Shown here piece after piece: positions 16,947-26,127 of a stretch of DNA of 64,000 nucleotides. The notes under the pieces were generated by a model. It was given only the letters and a program-made list of their open reading frames with translations, searched no databases and was not told where the DNA came from. Within the stretch, counting starts at the first letter, position 1, and each line of letters opens with the position of its first letter. The position numbers were made by a program, and so were the translations under genes. This DNA is from Pseudomonadota bacterium (lineage in GTDB: Bacteria; Pseudomonadota; Gammaproteobacteria; UBA9214), in NCBI GenBank assembly GCA_041395565.1, contig JAWLAI010000004.1, forward strand, positions 186,001 through 250,000. Reading direction: 5' to 3'.

Positions 16947-17469
16947 AGTATTTTTATTCGCTATCCTGTCGGGGATCGCCATGGCCGCAGTCGCGCAGGA
17001 GGCCGTGCCGGAGCTGAGTGATACCCTCGCACCGCTTGCGGCGCCGGTCGACGCGCCGGAATTCACGCTGGCCGACATGGATGGGGAGCGGCATAGCCTT
17101 TCCGGCTACCGGGGCAGCTGGGTCCTGGTCAACTTCTGGGCGACCTGGTGTCCACCCTGTCGCAAGGAGATGCCTGCCCTGGAGCGTCTGTACCAAGACT
17201 ACGGCGAACGGGGGCTCAAGGTGCTGGCCCTCAACCAGTGGGAGGACGCCGATCACGTGTTTTCCTATATGGGCGAACTGAACGTCTTTCCCAGCTTCCC
17301 CATCCTGTTCGATCCCGACAGCCGGGTGGCGGATGCCTGGGGGGTGCGCGGTCTGCCGACGACGTTCCTCGTCGATCCCCAGGGCCGCATTGTCTACCGC
17401 GCGGTCGGGGGCCGGGATTTCGCGCATCCCGGGGTGCGTGGGCTGATCGAGAGTCTGCTCACGCCCTGA
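16921..17469 (+). CDS. TlpA/ResA-like periplasmic thiol-disulfide oxidoreductase
   Basis: 182 residues. Signal peptide VFLFAILSGIAMAAVAQ, then an AhpC/TSA-type thioredoxin fold: APEFTLADMDG, WVLVNFWATWCPPCRKEMPA with active-site Cys77 and Cys80, and the cis-Pro loop VRGLPTTFLVDPQG. It is a membrane-near or periplasmic reductant of this family. GTG start inside the end of the upstream gene; a later ATG (16981) would cut the signal peptide. No haem-maturation genes are nearby, so the substrate is unknown; the overlapping two-Cys exported protein is the best guess. Confidence 0.88.
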   Translation: MRQNKLINRVFLFAILSGIAMAAVAQEAVPELSDTLAPLAAPVDAPEFTLADMDGERHSLSGYRGSWVLVNFWATWCPPCRKEMPALERLYQDYGERGLKVLALNQWEDADHVFSYMGELNVFPSFPILFDPDSRVADAWGVRGLPTTFLVDPQGRIVYRAVGGRDFAHPGVRGLIESLLTP

Positions 17470-17522
17470 ACGGCAGGCACGCCGTGGCCACGCCGGGGCG
17501 GGGCCGGTGCGCGGGACTTGCG

Positions 17523-18089
17523 CTATTTCCTGCTGGCTGGTCCGGCCGCGGGGCCGGAATGGATCCCGGGACCGGAATCGCGGACATCGAACAGGTGCTT
17601 GATCTCGATGCGGCCGTCCGCCTCCAGGGTGCCGAAGCGGTCGCCCTCGGCGCTGACGATCACCACCACCGGGTCCTGGAACAAGGGGCGGCGCACAAAG
17701 TGCAGCTGCCAGCCGAAGTTCTCGATCTGGCGCAGGGATATCAGCTGCTGCTCATTGAGGATGTCCTTGAGGTTGCCCGGTACGGGTGGCTGGCCACGGC
17801 GTTTTTCCTGCCAGTTCGGGCCATGACCGCCGGTCTCCGCGTCATTGTCGTCGCGTAGCCTGAAATCGGGGTCGATATTGATCTTCCCGTCCGGATCAAG
17901 GATACCGATCTGGTCGTTCTTGGCATTGCTCACCACCGGGACCGGATCCAGGAACAGGGGGCGGCGCACGAATTTCAGCTGCCATCCCAGCATCCGGATC
18001 TCGTCCAGCGTCTTCGCCTGTGCCGGGGTCAGCACCTGACGCAGGTTCTCGGGTATCGCCTGTTCGCCCTTGCGTTTGTCTTTCTGCAT
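17523..18089 (-). CDS. Protein made of two copies of an uncharacterised ~70-residue unit
   Basis: 188 residues from ATG 18089 (a longer start at 18191 adds Arg/Pro-rich sequence). The protein is an internal duplication. Unit 1 runs from IPENLRQVLT to DFRLRDD and unit 2 from VPGNLKDILN to LFDVRDS. Both share the block GWQL(K/H)FVRRPLF.DPV, then a (G)ILDPDGKI / GTLEADGRI turn. No signal peptide, no membrane segment. I do not recognise the family; the block may be a small DNA- or ligand-binding unit, but this is not shown. Confidence 0.72.
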   Translation of the reverse strand: MQKDKRKGEQAIPENLRQVLTPAQAKTLDEIRMLGWQLKFVRRPLFLDPVPVVSNAKNDQIGILDPDGKINIDPDFRLRDDNDAETGGHGPNWQEKRRGQPPVPGNLKDILNEQQLISLRQIENFGWQLHFVRRPLFQDPVVVIVSAEGDRFGTLEADGRIEIKHLFDVRDSGPGIHSGPAAGPASRK

Positions 18090-18221
18090 CTGTCTCAACC
18101 GTCTCTTGGGATGGGAAGGTCGTGAATCCAGTACGGTTTTCGGCGCGAGCGGCGGCACACTTGAGCGTCCTTTCATCCTGCAGGGGTGCATGCTGCCCGC
18201 AGCGGGGCTAGGCTGGGGCCC

Positions 18222-18878
18222 ATGACCGCAGCGAAATCCACCGTTTCCATGCTCGCTGGCGTGCTCCTGGTCGCCGGCTGCGCGGCGGCGGACGGGTTCG
18301 GGACCGGTGCCGGCAGGGATGCGTCAGCCGTCAACGAAGGGGCCCTGCACCTGCTGCAGGACACCCCGCCGACCCGCGTCCTGCGGACACGTAACCGCCT
18401 GCATATCCGTGCAGAAAGTCTGGCCGGCGGCTGGGTCGAACTCGAGCAGTGCCACGCTGATCTGGATCCCGTGGCAGCGCTGGCGATCGAGTACCGCTAT
18501 CAGCACATGCGCGGGCTGCGCATCGTCTCGGTTAGCGGTGTTGATGCGGCGTTCGTGGCCGGCGACGGGGTAGAGCTCACCGGGATAAGGGCAGGCGCCG
18601 AGGTGTGTGTCCGGGCCGAAGTGCAGGTGCTGATACCGGATGCTGCCGGCGGCTACCGGCTGCGGAGCGGCCCGTTCCATCGCCGCTTTCTCGACGGCTA
18701 CTATCCGGTACGGCTCGACTACCGGGTCGAATGGCCGGCAAACCGCCTGACGCTGCGGTCGGTCACGCCGGATCCGCAGCCCGGATTCGCGGTTACGGAC
18801 GGGTCCGGTGTGCTGCAGGTCGATGCCCTGTTCGAGGGCATGCTGACCATCGAACTGCAGTTCGCCGCCCGGGAGTAA
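18222..18878 (+). CDS. Putative lipoprotein of unknown function
   Basis: 218 residues. ATG 18222 gives a signal ending in the lipobox LLVAGC, so the mature N-terminus is an acylated cysteine. The rest is beta-rich with two further Cys (ELEQCHADLD and EVCVRAEV) and the aromatic RRFLDGYYPVRLDYRVEWPA. No family recognised. It is divergent from the duplicated-unit protein; their possible 5' ends face one another across about 130 bp. Confidence 0.68.
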   Translation: MTAAKSTVSMLAGVLLVAGCAAADGFGTGAGRDASAVNEGALHLLQDTPPTRVLRTRNRLHIRAESLAGGWVELEQCHADLDPVAALAIEYRYQHMRGLRIVSVSGVDAAFVAGDGVELTGIRAGAEVCVRAEVQVLIPDAAGGYRLRSGPFHRRFLDGYYPVRLDYRVEWPANRLTLRSVTPDPQPGFAVTDGSGVLQVDALFEGMLTIELQFAARE

Positions 18879-19151
18879 TTTCTGATCAACGCGTGCCGGG
18901 GCGCACAAAGGCCAGGATCAATGAATGCCACTGCGGGTAAGGCCTATACAGAGACTCTATTGCCGCCATTCCGAGATTCGCCCGGTCAGATCAGACTGAA
19001 CCACTGAACCGGCCTGGAGGCGGTTTGCTGTTGACCCGCTAGCCGCGCAATTCCAGACATTTCCGCCGCAGTGCGCGCTGTGGCGGCGCTGTCGTACCTG
19101 GTCCCTTTGCGGCCCGGCGCGGGATCATGTTCTGTTGTTGCCGCATGGCGC

Positions 19152-20036
19152 TCACCCGGTGCCCGCTCCGGCGATCAGGAACACGCCGGCCACCATCAGC
19201 AGCCCCGCCGCCAGGTTCCGCAGCAGGCCACGCTCATGAAACAGCCAGGCACCGTAGAGCATGCCGAACAGCAGGCTGGTGCGCTTGACCGCGATCATGT
19301 AGGCGACCTCGACCTGGCCGATGGCGAAAAAGTGCGTGACGACCATGATCGCCATGCAGCCGCCGATCGCGAGATGTATCAGCGGGTGCCGGTGCATGGC
19401 GCGCCAGTTGCCGAGGCTGCGGTGACCGAACACCAGCACGGATGCACCGCCCACCGCCACGAAATAGAGCGGCCCGAAGAACGCCGGTGTGGTGTACTGC
19501 AGCACGGCCTTGCCGAGGACCGAGGTCAGGCTGTAGATCGCGGCCGTAAACAGCATCAGACGCGAACCCCGCTCGCGGGTGATGGCACGAAACGGCGCGA
19601 ACACCCGCCAGGTCGTGCCCTGGCGCGCCGCCTGCAGGTTGAGCAGCCAGGCCCCGCAGACCACCAGCAGGATGCCGGCGAAACCCTGCCGGCTGACCTG
19701 CTCGCCGAGCACGGCATAACCGGTCAGCACGTTGAACACCGGGGTGAAGGCGAGATAGGGCAGGGTGAGCGACAGGGGTGATTCGCGGATCGCCTGCATG
19801 TAGAGCCACATGGCCAGAATCTCGAGTGGCATGAGCCCGGCCACCCAGAACCAGAATTCTACCGGCAGTACCGGCCAGGGTTGCAGCAGCAGTACCGGCA
19901 GCAGCAATGCGCCACCCGCGCCGAAACGTACCAGCACGAGTTCACCTGGCCGGTAGTGGGCGAGATACCGTTTCGACAGGGCATCGGCGCTGGCGAGAAA
20001 GAAGGCGGACAGCAGCGTCAGTTCAAGCCAGGTCAT
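19152..20036 (-). CDS. EamA/DMT-family transporter
   Basis: 294 residues with ten predicted hydrophobic spans in two five-helix halves, the EamA layout. Typical features are the start LLSAFFLASADALSKRYLA and the family-like turns PLEILAMWLYMQAIRESPLS and TPVFNVLTGYAVLGEQVS. Substrate unknown; members export amino acids, sugars or metabolites. It stands alone, divergent from the cytidylate-kinase-like gene. The 270 bp on its 3' side hold no supported gene. Confidence 0.85.
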   Translation of the reverse strand: MTWLELTLLSAFFLASADALSKRYLAHYRPGELVLVRFGAGGALLLPVLLLQPWPVLPVEFWFWVAGLMPLEILAMWLYMQAIRESPLSLTLPYLAFTPVFNVLTGYAVLGEQVSRQGFAGILLVVCGAWLLNLQAARQGTTWRVFAPFRAITRERGSRLMLFTAAIYSLTSVLGKAVLQYTTPAFFGPLYFVAVGGASVLVFGHRSLGNWRAMHRHPLIHLAIGGCMAIMVVTHFFAIGQVEVAYMIAVKRTSLLFGMLYGAWLFHERGLLRNLAAGLLMVAGVFLIAGAGTG

Positions 20037-20254
20037 GGCGGTATGAGGCAGGTTCCCGGACGGTTCGCGGTTGCAGGCGGAAGTATACCGCTTCCCCGCA
20101 CCCCGGCTGCGGTTCGCGAGAGGCGATAATCGGGCCGGTATTCGCTACAATGGTCTTGTTTCCGCAGCAGCGGTGTCCCGCGTACATGATGCCTCCCCGC
20201 GGTTACGGCTGCTGCCGCAGCCGGAACCGATCCGGACACGACAGGTAAACTGGA

Positions 20255-20968
20255 ATGAAATGCAGTGCAGAACGTCTGATAGACGCCCTGATCGGCGTCG
20301 ATCTCGCCAAGGAACGCAAGGCCGCCGAAGAGCGTGCGGTGCTTGCGCGCAAGGCGACCTATGTCGTCACCATGTCGCGGGGGTACGGTTCCCAGGGCAA
20401 GCTGGTGGCCCAGGCACTGGCCGACCGTCTCGGTGTACGCTGCTGTGATCGCGACATCCTCGAGGCGGTGGCGCGGCGTGCCGCCGTCGATATCGATCTT
20501 GTCACCAGGCTCGATGAAACCGTCCGCCACTCCGCGCTGGCGCCCTGGAAAACCGTGTTCAGCGGGCAGGCGTTGGGTGACCAGCGTTATCTGGACCACC
20601 TGATCAAGGTGATCATGAATATCTCGAACAAGGGTGGCGTCATCGTCGGGCGCGGTGCGCACCTGATCCTCGGACCCGAGCGGGCCTTCCGCGTGCGGGT
20701 CATCGGCAGTACCGAGGCGTGTGCCACGCGCATTGCCGAGCGCGAGCAGATCGAACTCACTGCGGCCCGCGAGCGTGTCCTGAGCGTCGACCGGCAGCGT
20801 GGGGAGTTCGCACGCAAATACTTCGGGGTGGAGGAGACGGATCTCAGCGTCTACGATCTCGTCATCAACTCGGACCGATTCAGTGTGGAGCAGATGGTCG
20901 GCATGATTCTCAACGCCATGCAGACGGCCGGCTACGATATCCCCGCCGATCTCCTGCGCCAGGCCTGA
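20255..20968 (+). CDS. Cytidylate kinase-like family protein
   Basis: 237 residues. VVTMSRGYGSQGKLVAQALADRLGV is the degenerate P-loop opening of the cytidylate-kinase-like family (PF13189), and GGVIVGRGAHLIL and RVIGSTEACATRIAERE match its core. DRQRGEFARKYFGV is the lid-like segment. The true substrate of this family is not established. An N-terminal 35-residue helical extension precedes the kinase fold. Start ATG 20255 lies closely after AGGTAAACTGGA. Confidence 0.8.
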   Translation: MKCSAERLIDALIGVDLAKERKAAEERAVLARKATYVVTMSRGYGSQGKLVAQALADRLGVRCCDRDILEAVARRAAVDIDLVTRLDETVRHSALAPWKTVFSGQALGDQRYLDHLIKVIMNISNKGGVIVGRGAHLILGPERAFRVRVIGSTEACATRIAEREQIELTAARERVLSVDRQRGEFARKYFGVEETDLSVYDLVINSDRFSVEQMVGMILNAMQTAGYDIPADLLRQA

Positions 20969-21361
20969 GCGGGCTGGGCCGGATATCCTTTCGCGCAAGG
21001 CGCCAAGCCGCAAACACCAACACCGCTCGTGGCGGCGGACACAGAACGCACAGGGACAGGGCCTGTCTGTGATACCGGCATCCTGCGGGATGCTCAGCGG
21101 GAAAGATTTCCGCGACACTGCTCGACCCTCCCGCTGCCGGGCGTCACAGCGATTAGCATGCAATCGAATAGCATCCCTGAATCCCGGGCAGCTGCCACGG
21201 GTTGTTAACTCTGTGCGCCCTATGACGCTCATTCTTCCTTGCACCTTGGCGTCATTGCGTGAGCGGGAATTTTGGGCATTTTCCGCGCCAGCAGGGACCC
21301 GCCGGCAGGCGAAACTGCTGTGCTTGCTATACACTAGCCACAGTAAACCCCGGTAACCGCC
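20969..21361. other. Intergenic region with an imperfect inverted repeat pair
   Basis: No supported gene; a 95-codon plus-strand frame is unconvincing. The arms 20991-21013 and 21239-21262 are inverted copies (19 of 24 positions when aligned), both containing CTTGGCG in one orientation. Between them is a palindrome CACAG..ACAGG/CCTGT..CTGTG (21049-21071). The pattern resembles short interspersed repeats seen in many proteobacteria rather than a gene. Confidence 0.5.
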
Positions 21362-23545
21362 ATGTCCGCCAGCATTGATGCCAAGACCGTCACCGCCCTG
21401 TACGACTATTCGAAGTACTGGGCGGAGTGCTTTGGCAGCGCGCCGTTTCTGCCCATGTCGCGCGCGGAGATGGACGAGCTCGGCTGGGATGCCTGCGACA
21501 TCATCCTGGTGACGGGCGATGCCTATGTCGACCATCCCTCGTTCGGCATGGCGATCATCGGCCGGCTGCTCGAGGACCAGGGTTTCCGCGTCGGGATCAT
21601 TGCCCAGCCCGACTGGCATTCAGCGGCGGACTTCGCGGCGCTCGGCCGGCCGACGCTGTTCTTCGGCATCACCGCCGGCAACATGGACTCGATGATCAAC
21701 CGCTATACGGCCGACCGCAAAGCGCGCTCGGACGATGCCTATACCCCGGACGGTCAGGGCGGGGCGCGACCGGATCGCTGCACACTCGTGTATGCCCAGC
21801 GCGTGCGCGAGGCCTGGCCGGACGTGCCCGTGGTGCTGGGCGGGATCGAGGCCTCGCTGCGCCGTATCGCGCACTACGATTACTGGCAGGACGGCGTGCG
21901 CCGCTCGCTGCTGGTCGATGCGCAGGCCGATATGCTGCTGTACGGCAACGCCGAGCGCGCCGTGGTCGAGCTGGCACACCGGCTGGCGGCAGGGGAGCGA
22001 ATCGAACGCATCACCGATATCCGCGGTACGGTCTTCCTGCGTCACGACACGCCGCCGGATTTCACCGAGATCGACTCCAGCCGTATCGACCGACCGGGCC
22101 GGGTCGAGGCACGGGTCAATCCCTACCAGCGCAGCGACGAAATCACGGATTGCGAGCGGCAGCGCCGCAACAATGCCTGGCTCGGCCTGGACCCGAACGG
22201 CAACCCGCTGGTTGAACTCTTGCATCCGAAACTCGATCGCGCGCGCACCGTAATCCGGCTGCCTTCGTTCGAAAAGGTGCGCAACGACGCCGTGCTCTAC
22301 GCCCATGCCAGTCGCGTGCTGCATCTGGAGACCAATCCCGGCAACGCGCGGGCGCTGGTACAGGGTCACGGTGGCGTGGACCTTTGGCTCAATCCGCCAC
22401 CGTTGCCGCTCACCACGCAGGAAATGGATTACGTGTTCGACCGGCCCTATGCGCGCGTGCCGCATCCGGCCTACAAGGCTGCGCGCATTCCCGCCTACGA
22501 GATGATCCGTTTCTCCGTCAACATCATGCGTGGCTGCTTCGGCGGTTGCACCTTCTGTTCCATTACCGAGCACGAGGGTCGCATCATCCAGAACCGCTCG
22601 CAGGCCTCCATCCTGCGCGAGATCGAGACCATCCGCGACCGGGTGCCTGGTTTCACCGGCGTGATATCGGACCTCGGCGGGCCGACCGCGAACATGTACC
22701 GCATCGCCTGCAGGAGCCGGGAAGTCGAGCGCGCCTGCCGCAAACCGAGCTGCGTCTACCCCGGTATCTGCCCGAATCTGGAGACCGACCATGCTGCGCT
22801 GACGCAACTCTACCGCGCCGCCCGCCGCTTGCCGGGGATCAAGAAGGTGCTGGTCGCTTCGGGGGTGCGTTACGATCTTGCCATCGAGGACCCGGAGTAT
22901 GTGCGGGAACTGGTCAGCCACCACGTTGGCGGCTACCTCAAGATCGCGCCCGAGCACACCGAGGACGGGCCGCTATCGAAGATGATGAAGCCGGGTATCG
23001 GCGCTTACGACCGTTTCAAGGCGCTGTTCGAGAAATTCTCGCGCGAGGCCGGCAAGGAGCAGTATCTGATACCGTACTTCATCGCCGCGCATCCCGGTAC
23101 CACCGATGCCGACATGCTTGCGCTCGCGCGCTGGCTGAAACGCAACGGCTTCCGCGCCGACCAGGTGCAGGCCTTCTATCCCGCGCCGATGGCGACCGCT
23201 ACCGCCATGTACCACTCCGGCCGCAATCCGCTCGCGCGCGTGACCTACAAGAGCGAGGCGGTGGTGACCGCGAAGGACCCGGCGCAACGGCGTCTGCACA
23301 AGGCCTTCCTGCGCTACCACGATCCGCACAACTGGCCGTTACTGCGCGCGGCGCTGCAGCGGATGGGTCGTGCAGACCTGATCGGCGACGGTCCGGACCA
23401 GCTCGTTCCTGCGCACCAGCCCGACCGGCTGCAGGCGTATCAAGCGCCGCGCCGGAAGAATTCCGCCCATGCGCACCAGCGCCGTACCCGTGGCGGCAAG
23501 GCACGTACGCAGCATACCGGTCTGCCACCGCGCGGCGGGCGCTGA
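21362..23545 (+). CDS. YgiQ family radical SAM protein
   Basis: 727 residues. The N-terminal domain carries the family start YDYSKYWAECFG and the strongly conserved VTGDAYVDHPSFG, followed by a B12-binding-like fold. The radical SAM cluster is Cys392, Cys396 and Cys399 in RGCFGGCTFCSIT. Further conserved blocks are KIAPEHTEDGPLSKMMKPG and FYPAPMATATAMYH. The C-terminus is a basic, disordered tail. The family is conserved across bacteria but its reaction is not established. No operon partner: an intergenic region precedes it and the repeat-rich exported gene converges on it. Confidence 0.9.
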   Translation: MSASIDAKTVTALYDYSKYWAECFGSAPFLPMSRAEMDELGWDACDIILVTGDAYVDHPSFGMAIIGRLLEDQGFRVGIIAQPDWHSAADFAALGRPTLFFGITAGNMDSMINRYTADRKARSDDAYTPDGQGGARPDRCTLVYAQRVREAWPDVPVVLGGIEASLRRIAHYDYWQDGVRRSLLVDAQADMLLYGNAERAVVELAHRLAAGERIERITDIRGTVFLRHDTPPDFTEIDSSRIDRPGRVEARVNPYQRSDEITDCERQRRNNAWLGLDPNGNPLVELLHPKLDRARTVIRLPSFEKVRNDAVLYAHASRVLHLETNPGNARALVQGHGGVDLWLNPPPLPLTTQEMDYVFDRPYARVPHPAYKAARIPAYEMIRFSVNIMRGCFGGCTFCSITEHEGRIIQNRSQASILREIETIRDRVPGFTGVISDLGGPTANMYRIACRSREVERACRKPSCVYPGICPNLETDHAALTQLYRAARRLPGIKKVLVASGVRYDLAIEDPEYVRELVSHHVGGYLKIAPEHTEDGPLSKMMKPGIGAYDRFKALFEKFSREAGKEQYLIPYFIAAHPGTTDADMLALARWLKRNGFRADQVQAFYPAPMATATAMYHSGRNPLARVTYKSEAVVTAKDPAQRRLHKAFLRYHDPHNWPLLRAALQRMGRADLIGDGPDQLVPAHQPDRLQAYQAPRRKNSAHAHQRRTRGGKARTQHTGLPPRGGR

Positions 23546-23683
23546 CGTCCGCCGTATCACTCCCGCACCCTCCGGCTAGACTCCGAACGGTGCGCCTGCC
23601 GTGCGCTGTGTCACGCCCGTGCCGAGCTGGCAGGCGGCGGGGAACTGATTGCGTGGGCGGAGCGGAGACTGAACTCCAAATGC

Positions 23684-23710
23684 GGGGACCGGGCGTAGTG
23701 CCCGATCCCC
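23684..23710 (-). terminator. Hairpin between ygiQ-like gene and repeat-rich gene
   Basis: Stem GGGGA..GGGC (23684-23694) with GCCC..TCCCC (23700-23710) and a five-base loop, placed between two convergent genes. It lacks a T-tract in either direction, so it is only a possible termination structure. Confidence 0.3.
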
Positions 23711-23732
23711 GGGGTGGATGGCGGGTGCCGGA

Positions 23733-24455
23733 CTAGCGGGTCGGTGTGCCGTAGCCCGGGCCGTAGCCGGTCTCCGGGCTGTAGCGGTACTGGTAGCGTT
23801 CCTGCCAGGTCTGACCCGCACCATTGCGCGGGTCGTAGTAGCCACGGTCGCGGTTGCCACCGCTGCCCATGCCGAAACCGCTGCCGGAGTCATGGTCCGG
23901 TCCGTAACCACGCTCGCGCCCGTAGTCGCGGTTACTGCGGCTGCCCATGCCGAACCCGGAGCCGCTGTCTTCGCGCGGTCCGACGCCGCGGTCACGGCCG
24001 TAGTCGCGGTTGCTGCGGCTGCCCATGCCGAACCCGGAGCCGCTGTCCTCGCGCGGTCCGACGCCGCGGTCACCGCCGTAGTCGCGGTTGCTGCGGCTGA
24101 CGCCCATGCCCTTGTCAGGCCGCCTTTCGTTGTCCTGACCCTGACCGGTCGCGGGCCCGGGACCTGCATCCGGTCCGTAGCCGTAACGGTTCTGGTAACG
24201 CTCCTGCCAGGTTTGACCGTAACCTTCGCGCGGATCGTAGTAGCCACGCTCGCGCCCGTAGTCACGGTAGCTGCGACTGCCCATGCCGAAGCCCGAACCG
24301 CTGCCCTGGCGCGGACCGTAGCCGTAGTCACGGTCGGGGCCACGATTGGAGGAACTGCCCATGCCCATGCCGCCGGCCTCGGCCGCGCTCGTCAACAGCA
24401 AGCCGGCCAGCATCGTGGCGGCAAGCATGCCGGAAATCTGGAGTGTTCGTTTCAA
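23733..24455 (-). CDS. Exported low-complexity Gly/Arg/Ser/Tyr repeat protein
   Basis: 240 residues from a TTG start at 24455 that follows AAGGAG by nine bases; no ATG is as well placed. Signal peptide LKRTLQISGMLAATMLAGLL followed by AEA. The mature protein is almost wholly repeats: three perfect-length 26-residue units of type SRSNRDYGRDRGVGPREDSG plus SGFGMG, and two copies of a block with YYDPR and GQTWQERYQ. It has no Cys. This looks like a disordered, sticky surface or periplasmic protein; function unknown. Confidence 0.72.
   Translation of the reverse strand: MKRTLQISGMLAATMLAGLLLTSAAEAGGMGMGSSSNRGPDRDYGYGPRQGSGSGFGMGSRSYRDYGRERGYYDPREGYGQTWQERYQNRYGYGPDAGPGPATGQGQDNERRPDKGMGVSRSNRDYGGDRGVGPREDSGSGFGMGSRSNRDYGRDRGVGPREDSGSGFGMGSRSNRDYGRERGYGPDHDSGSGFGMGSGGNRDRGYYDPRNGAGQTWQERYQYRYSPETGYGPGYGTPTR
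23865..24098 (-). repeat. Three tandem 78-bp coding repeats
   Basis: Three adjacent 78-bp units, in frame, encode 26-residue repeats. Neighbouring copies differ at few positions (for example GAGCCGCTGTCTTCG against GAGCCGCTGTCCTCG), pointing to recent unequal exchange. Copy number is likely to vary between strains. Confidence 0.8.
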
Positions 24456-24749
24456 GAGTAAAATCTCCTTGGGTACTGTTGGGGATTTATCCGGTGCGGT
24501 GGCACCGCGCACGTCGGCGCAGTCCGCTGCGCCTGCCGATAATGTGCCATTATTCCGCCGTTGCCAATGGATTCCGGTCAAGCGCTGCCAGTGCGCCGCC
24601 CGACTGGCGTGCGTGTCGAGCCCGTTTTGAGTCTCAGGTCACTGATTCCGCGTCGGAATCGACCATGCACGGACTTTGCAAACCACACGCCGTGGTTATA
24701 TCGTTCACCGCCTGACCGGGTGTCCGGTAGTCCCTATGGGTGGAGAATC
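24456..24749. promoter_or_regulatory. Divergent promoter region, with possible ppnN promoter
   Basis: Noncoding between the repeat protein and ppnN. TTTGCA (24675-24680), 16 bases and TATATC (24697-24702) form a plausible rightward promoter about 45 bases before the ppnN ATG. Its spacer contains the small palindrome ACCAC-ACGCC-GTGGT (24682-24696), which could bind a regulator. Both assignments are tentative. Confidence 0.3.
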
Positions 24750-26120
24750 ATGCCGTATGAAACCGTCGATGCCGTGATCACGCCACAGGGCAGCCTCGAG
24801 GTGCTGTCCAGGGCCGAGGTCACCAAACTCCTCGATACCAGCAAGGGCGGTTTGTACAACACGCTGCGCAACTGCGCACTGGCGGTGCTCAACGTCGGCA
24901 GCATGCTGGATGACGGTAAGGAGCTGCTGGAACGCTACAAGTCCTTCGACATCCAGATCATCCCGGAGGAACGCGGCATCAAGCTCAAGGTCACCGGCGC
25001 GCCGGCCAGCGCCTTCGTCGACGGGGTCATGATCAAGGGCATCAGCGAGCACTTGCTCGCGGTGCTGCGTGACGTCGTCTATGTCAGTGACAAGATCGCC
25101 ACGAATCCCAAGTTCGACCTGGTGACCTCGGAAGGCATCACCAATGCCGTGTTCCACATGCTGCGCAACGCCGGCATCCTGCGTCCCATGACCAATCCGC
25201 GTCTGGTCGTGTGCTGGGGCGGTCATTCGATCAGCCGCGAGGAATATGACTACACCAAGGAAGTCGGCTACCAGATGGGGCTGCGCGGCCTGGATACCTG
25301 TACCGGCTGCGGTCCCGGTGCGATGAAGGGGCCCATGAAGGGCGCGACCATCGGTCACGCCAAGCAGCGCATCCGTGACGGCCAGTACCTCGGGATCACC
25401 GAGCCGGGCATCATCGCGGCCGAGTCGCCCAACCCGATCGTCAACGACCTCGTGATACTGCCGGATATCGAGAAGCGCCTGGAGGCCTTCGTGCGCATGG
25501 GGCACGGTATCGTGGTCTTTCCCGGTGGCGTCGGTACCGCCGAGGAGATTCTCTACCTGCTCGGCATCCTGCTGCACCCGGACAACGCCAGGCTGCCGTT
25601 CCCGCTCATCTTCACCGGTCCGGCCGGGGCCGCCGACTATTTCCGCGACATCGACGCCTTCATCGGTGCCACGCTCGGACCCGATGCGCAGCGTCGCTAC
25701 AAAATCATCGTCGATGACCCGGTGCGCGTGGCGCAGGACATGAAGCGCGGCATTGCCGAGGTGCGCGAGTACCGCAAGCACCGCGACGATGCCTACTACT
25801 TCAACTGGTCGGTCAGGATCGAGTTGGAATTCCAGCGCCCGTTCGCGCCGACGCACGAGAACATGCGTAACCTGCAACTGCATCGCGACCTGCCGGGCCA
25901 CACCCTCGCCGCCAATCTGCGTCGTGCCTTCTCCGGTATTGTCGCCGGCAACGTCAAGAACGAGGGCATCCGCGCCATAGAGAAATATGGCCTCTTCGAG
26001 ATCCGCGGTGACAGCAGCATCCTCGAACCGCTCGATTCCCTGCTCAAATCATTCGTCGCGCAGCAGCGCATGAAGCTGCCGGGCACCGAATACGTGCCGT
26101 GCTACCGGATCGTCAAATAG
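24750..26120 (+). CDS. ppnN: Pyrimidine/purine nucleotide 5'-monophosphate nucleosidase (LOG family)
   Basis: 456 residues, matching E. coli PpnN (about 454). The LOG-family catalytic motif PGGVGTAEEILYLLG is at residues 258-272, and CWGGHSISREEYDYTK and GCGPGAMKGPMKGA complete the nucleotide pocket. N- and C-terminal extra domains, as in PpnN, distinguish it from short LOG proteins. The enzyme splits nucleoside monophosphates to base and ribose 5-phosphate. Start ATG 24750 follows GGTGGAG; the open frame upstream to 24561 is not conserved in character. Confidence 0.92.
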   Translation: MPYETVDAVITPQGSLEVLSRAEVTKLLDTSKGGLYNTLRNCALAVLNVGSMLDDGKELLERYKSFDIQIIPEERGIKLKVTGAPASAFVDGVMIKGISEHLLAVLRDVVYVSDKIATNPKFDLVTSEGITNAVFHMLRNAGILRPMTNPRLVVCWGGHSISREEYDYTKEVGYQMGLRGLDTCTGCGPGAMKGPMKGATIGHAKQRIRDGQYLGITEPGIIAAESPNPIVNDLVILPDIEKRLEAFVRMGHGIVVFPGGVGTAEEILYLLGILLHPDNARLPFPLIFTGPAGAADYFRDIDAFIGATLGPDAQRRYKIIVDDPVRVAQDMKRGIAEVREYRKHRDDAYYFNWSVRIELEFQRPFAPTHENMRNLQLHRDLPGHTLAANLRRAFSGIVAGNVKNEGIRAIEKYGLFEIRGDSSILEPLDSLLKSFVAQQRMKLPGTEYVPCYRIVK

Positions 26121-26127
26121 AACTCCG

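Noticed and set aside
20037..21619. Long minus-strand frame across the cytidylate-kinase-like gene
   Set aside because: Shadow of a coding gene plus noncoding sequence; no recognisable protein features.
21620..22957. 445-codon minus-strand frame inside the YgiQ gene
   Set aside because: Antisense to a clearly coding radical SAM gene, with no ribosome site or domain.
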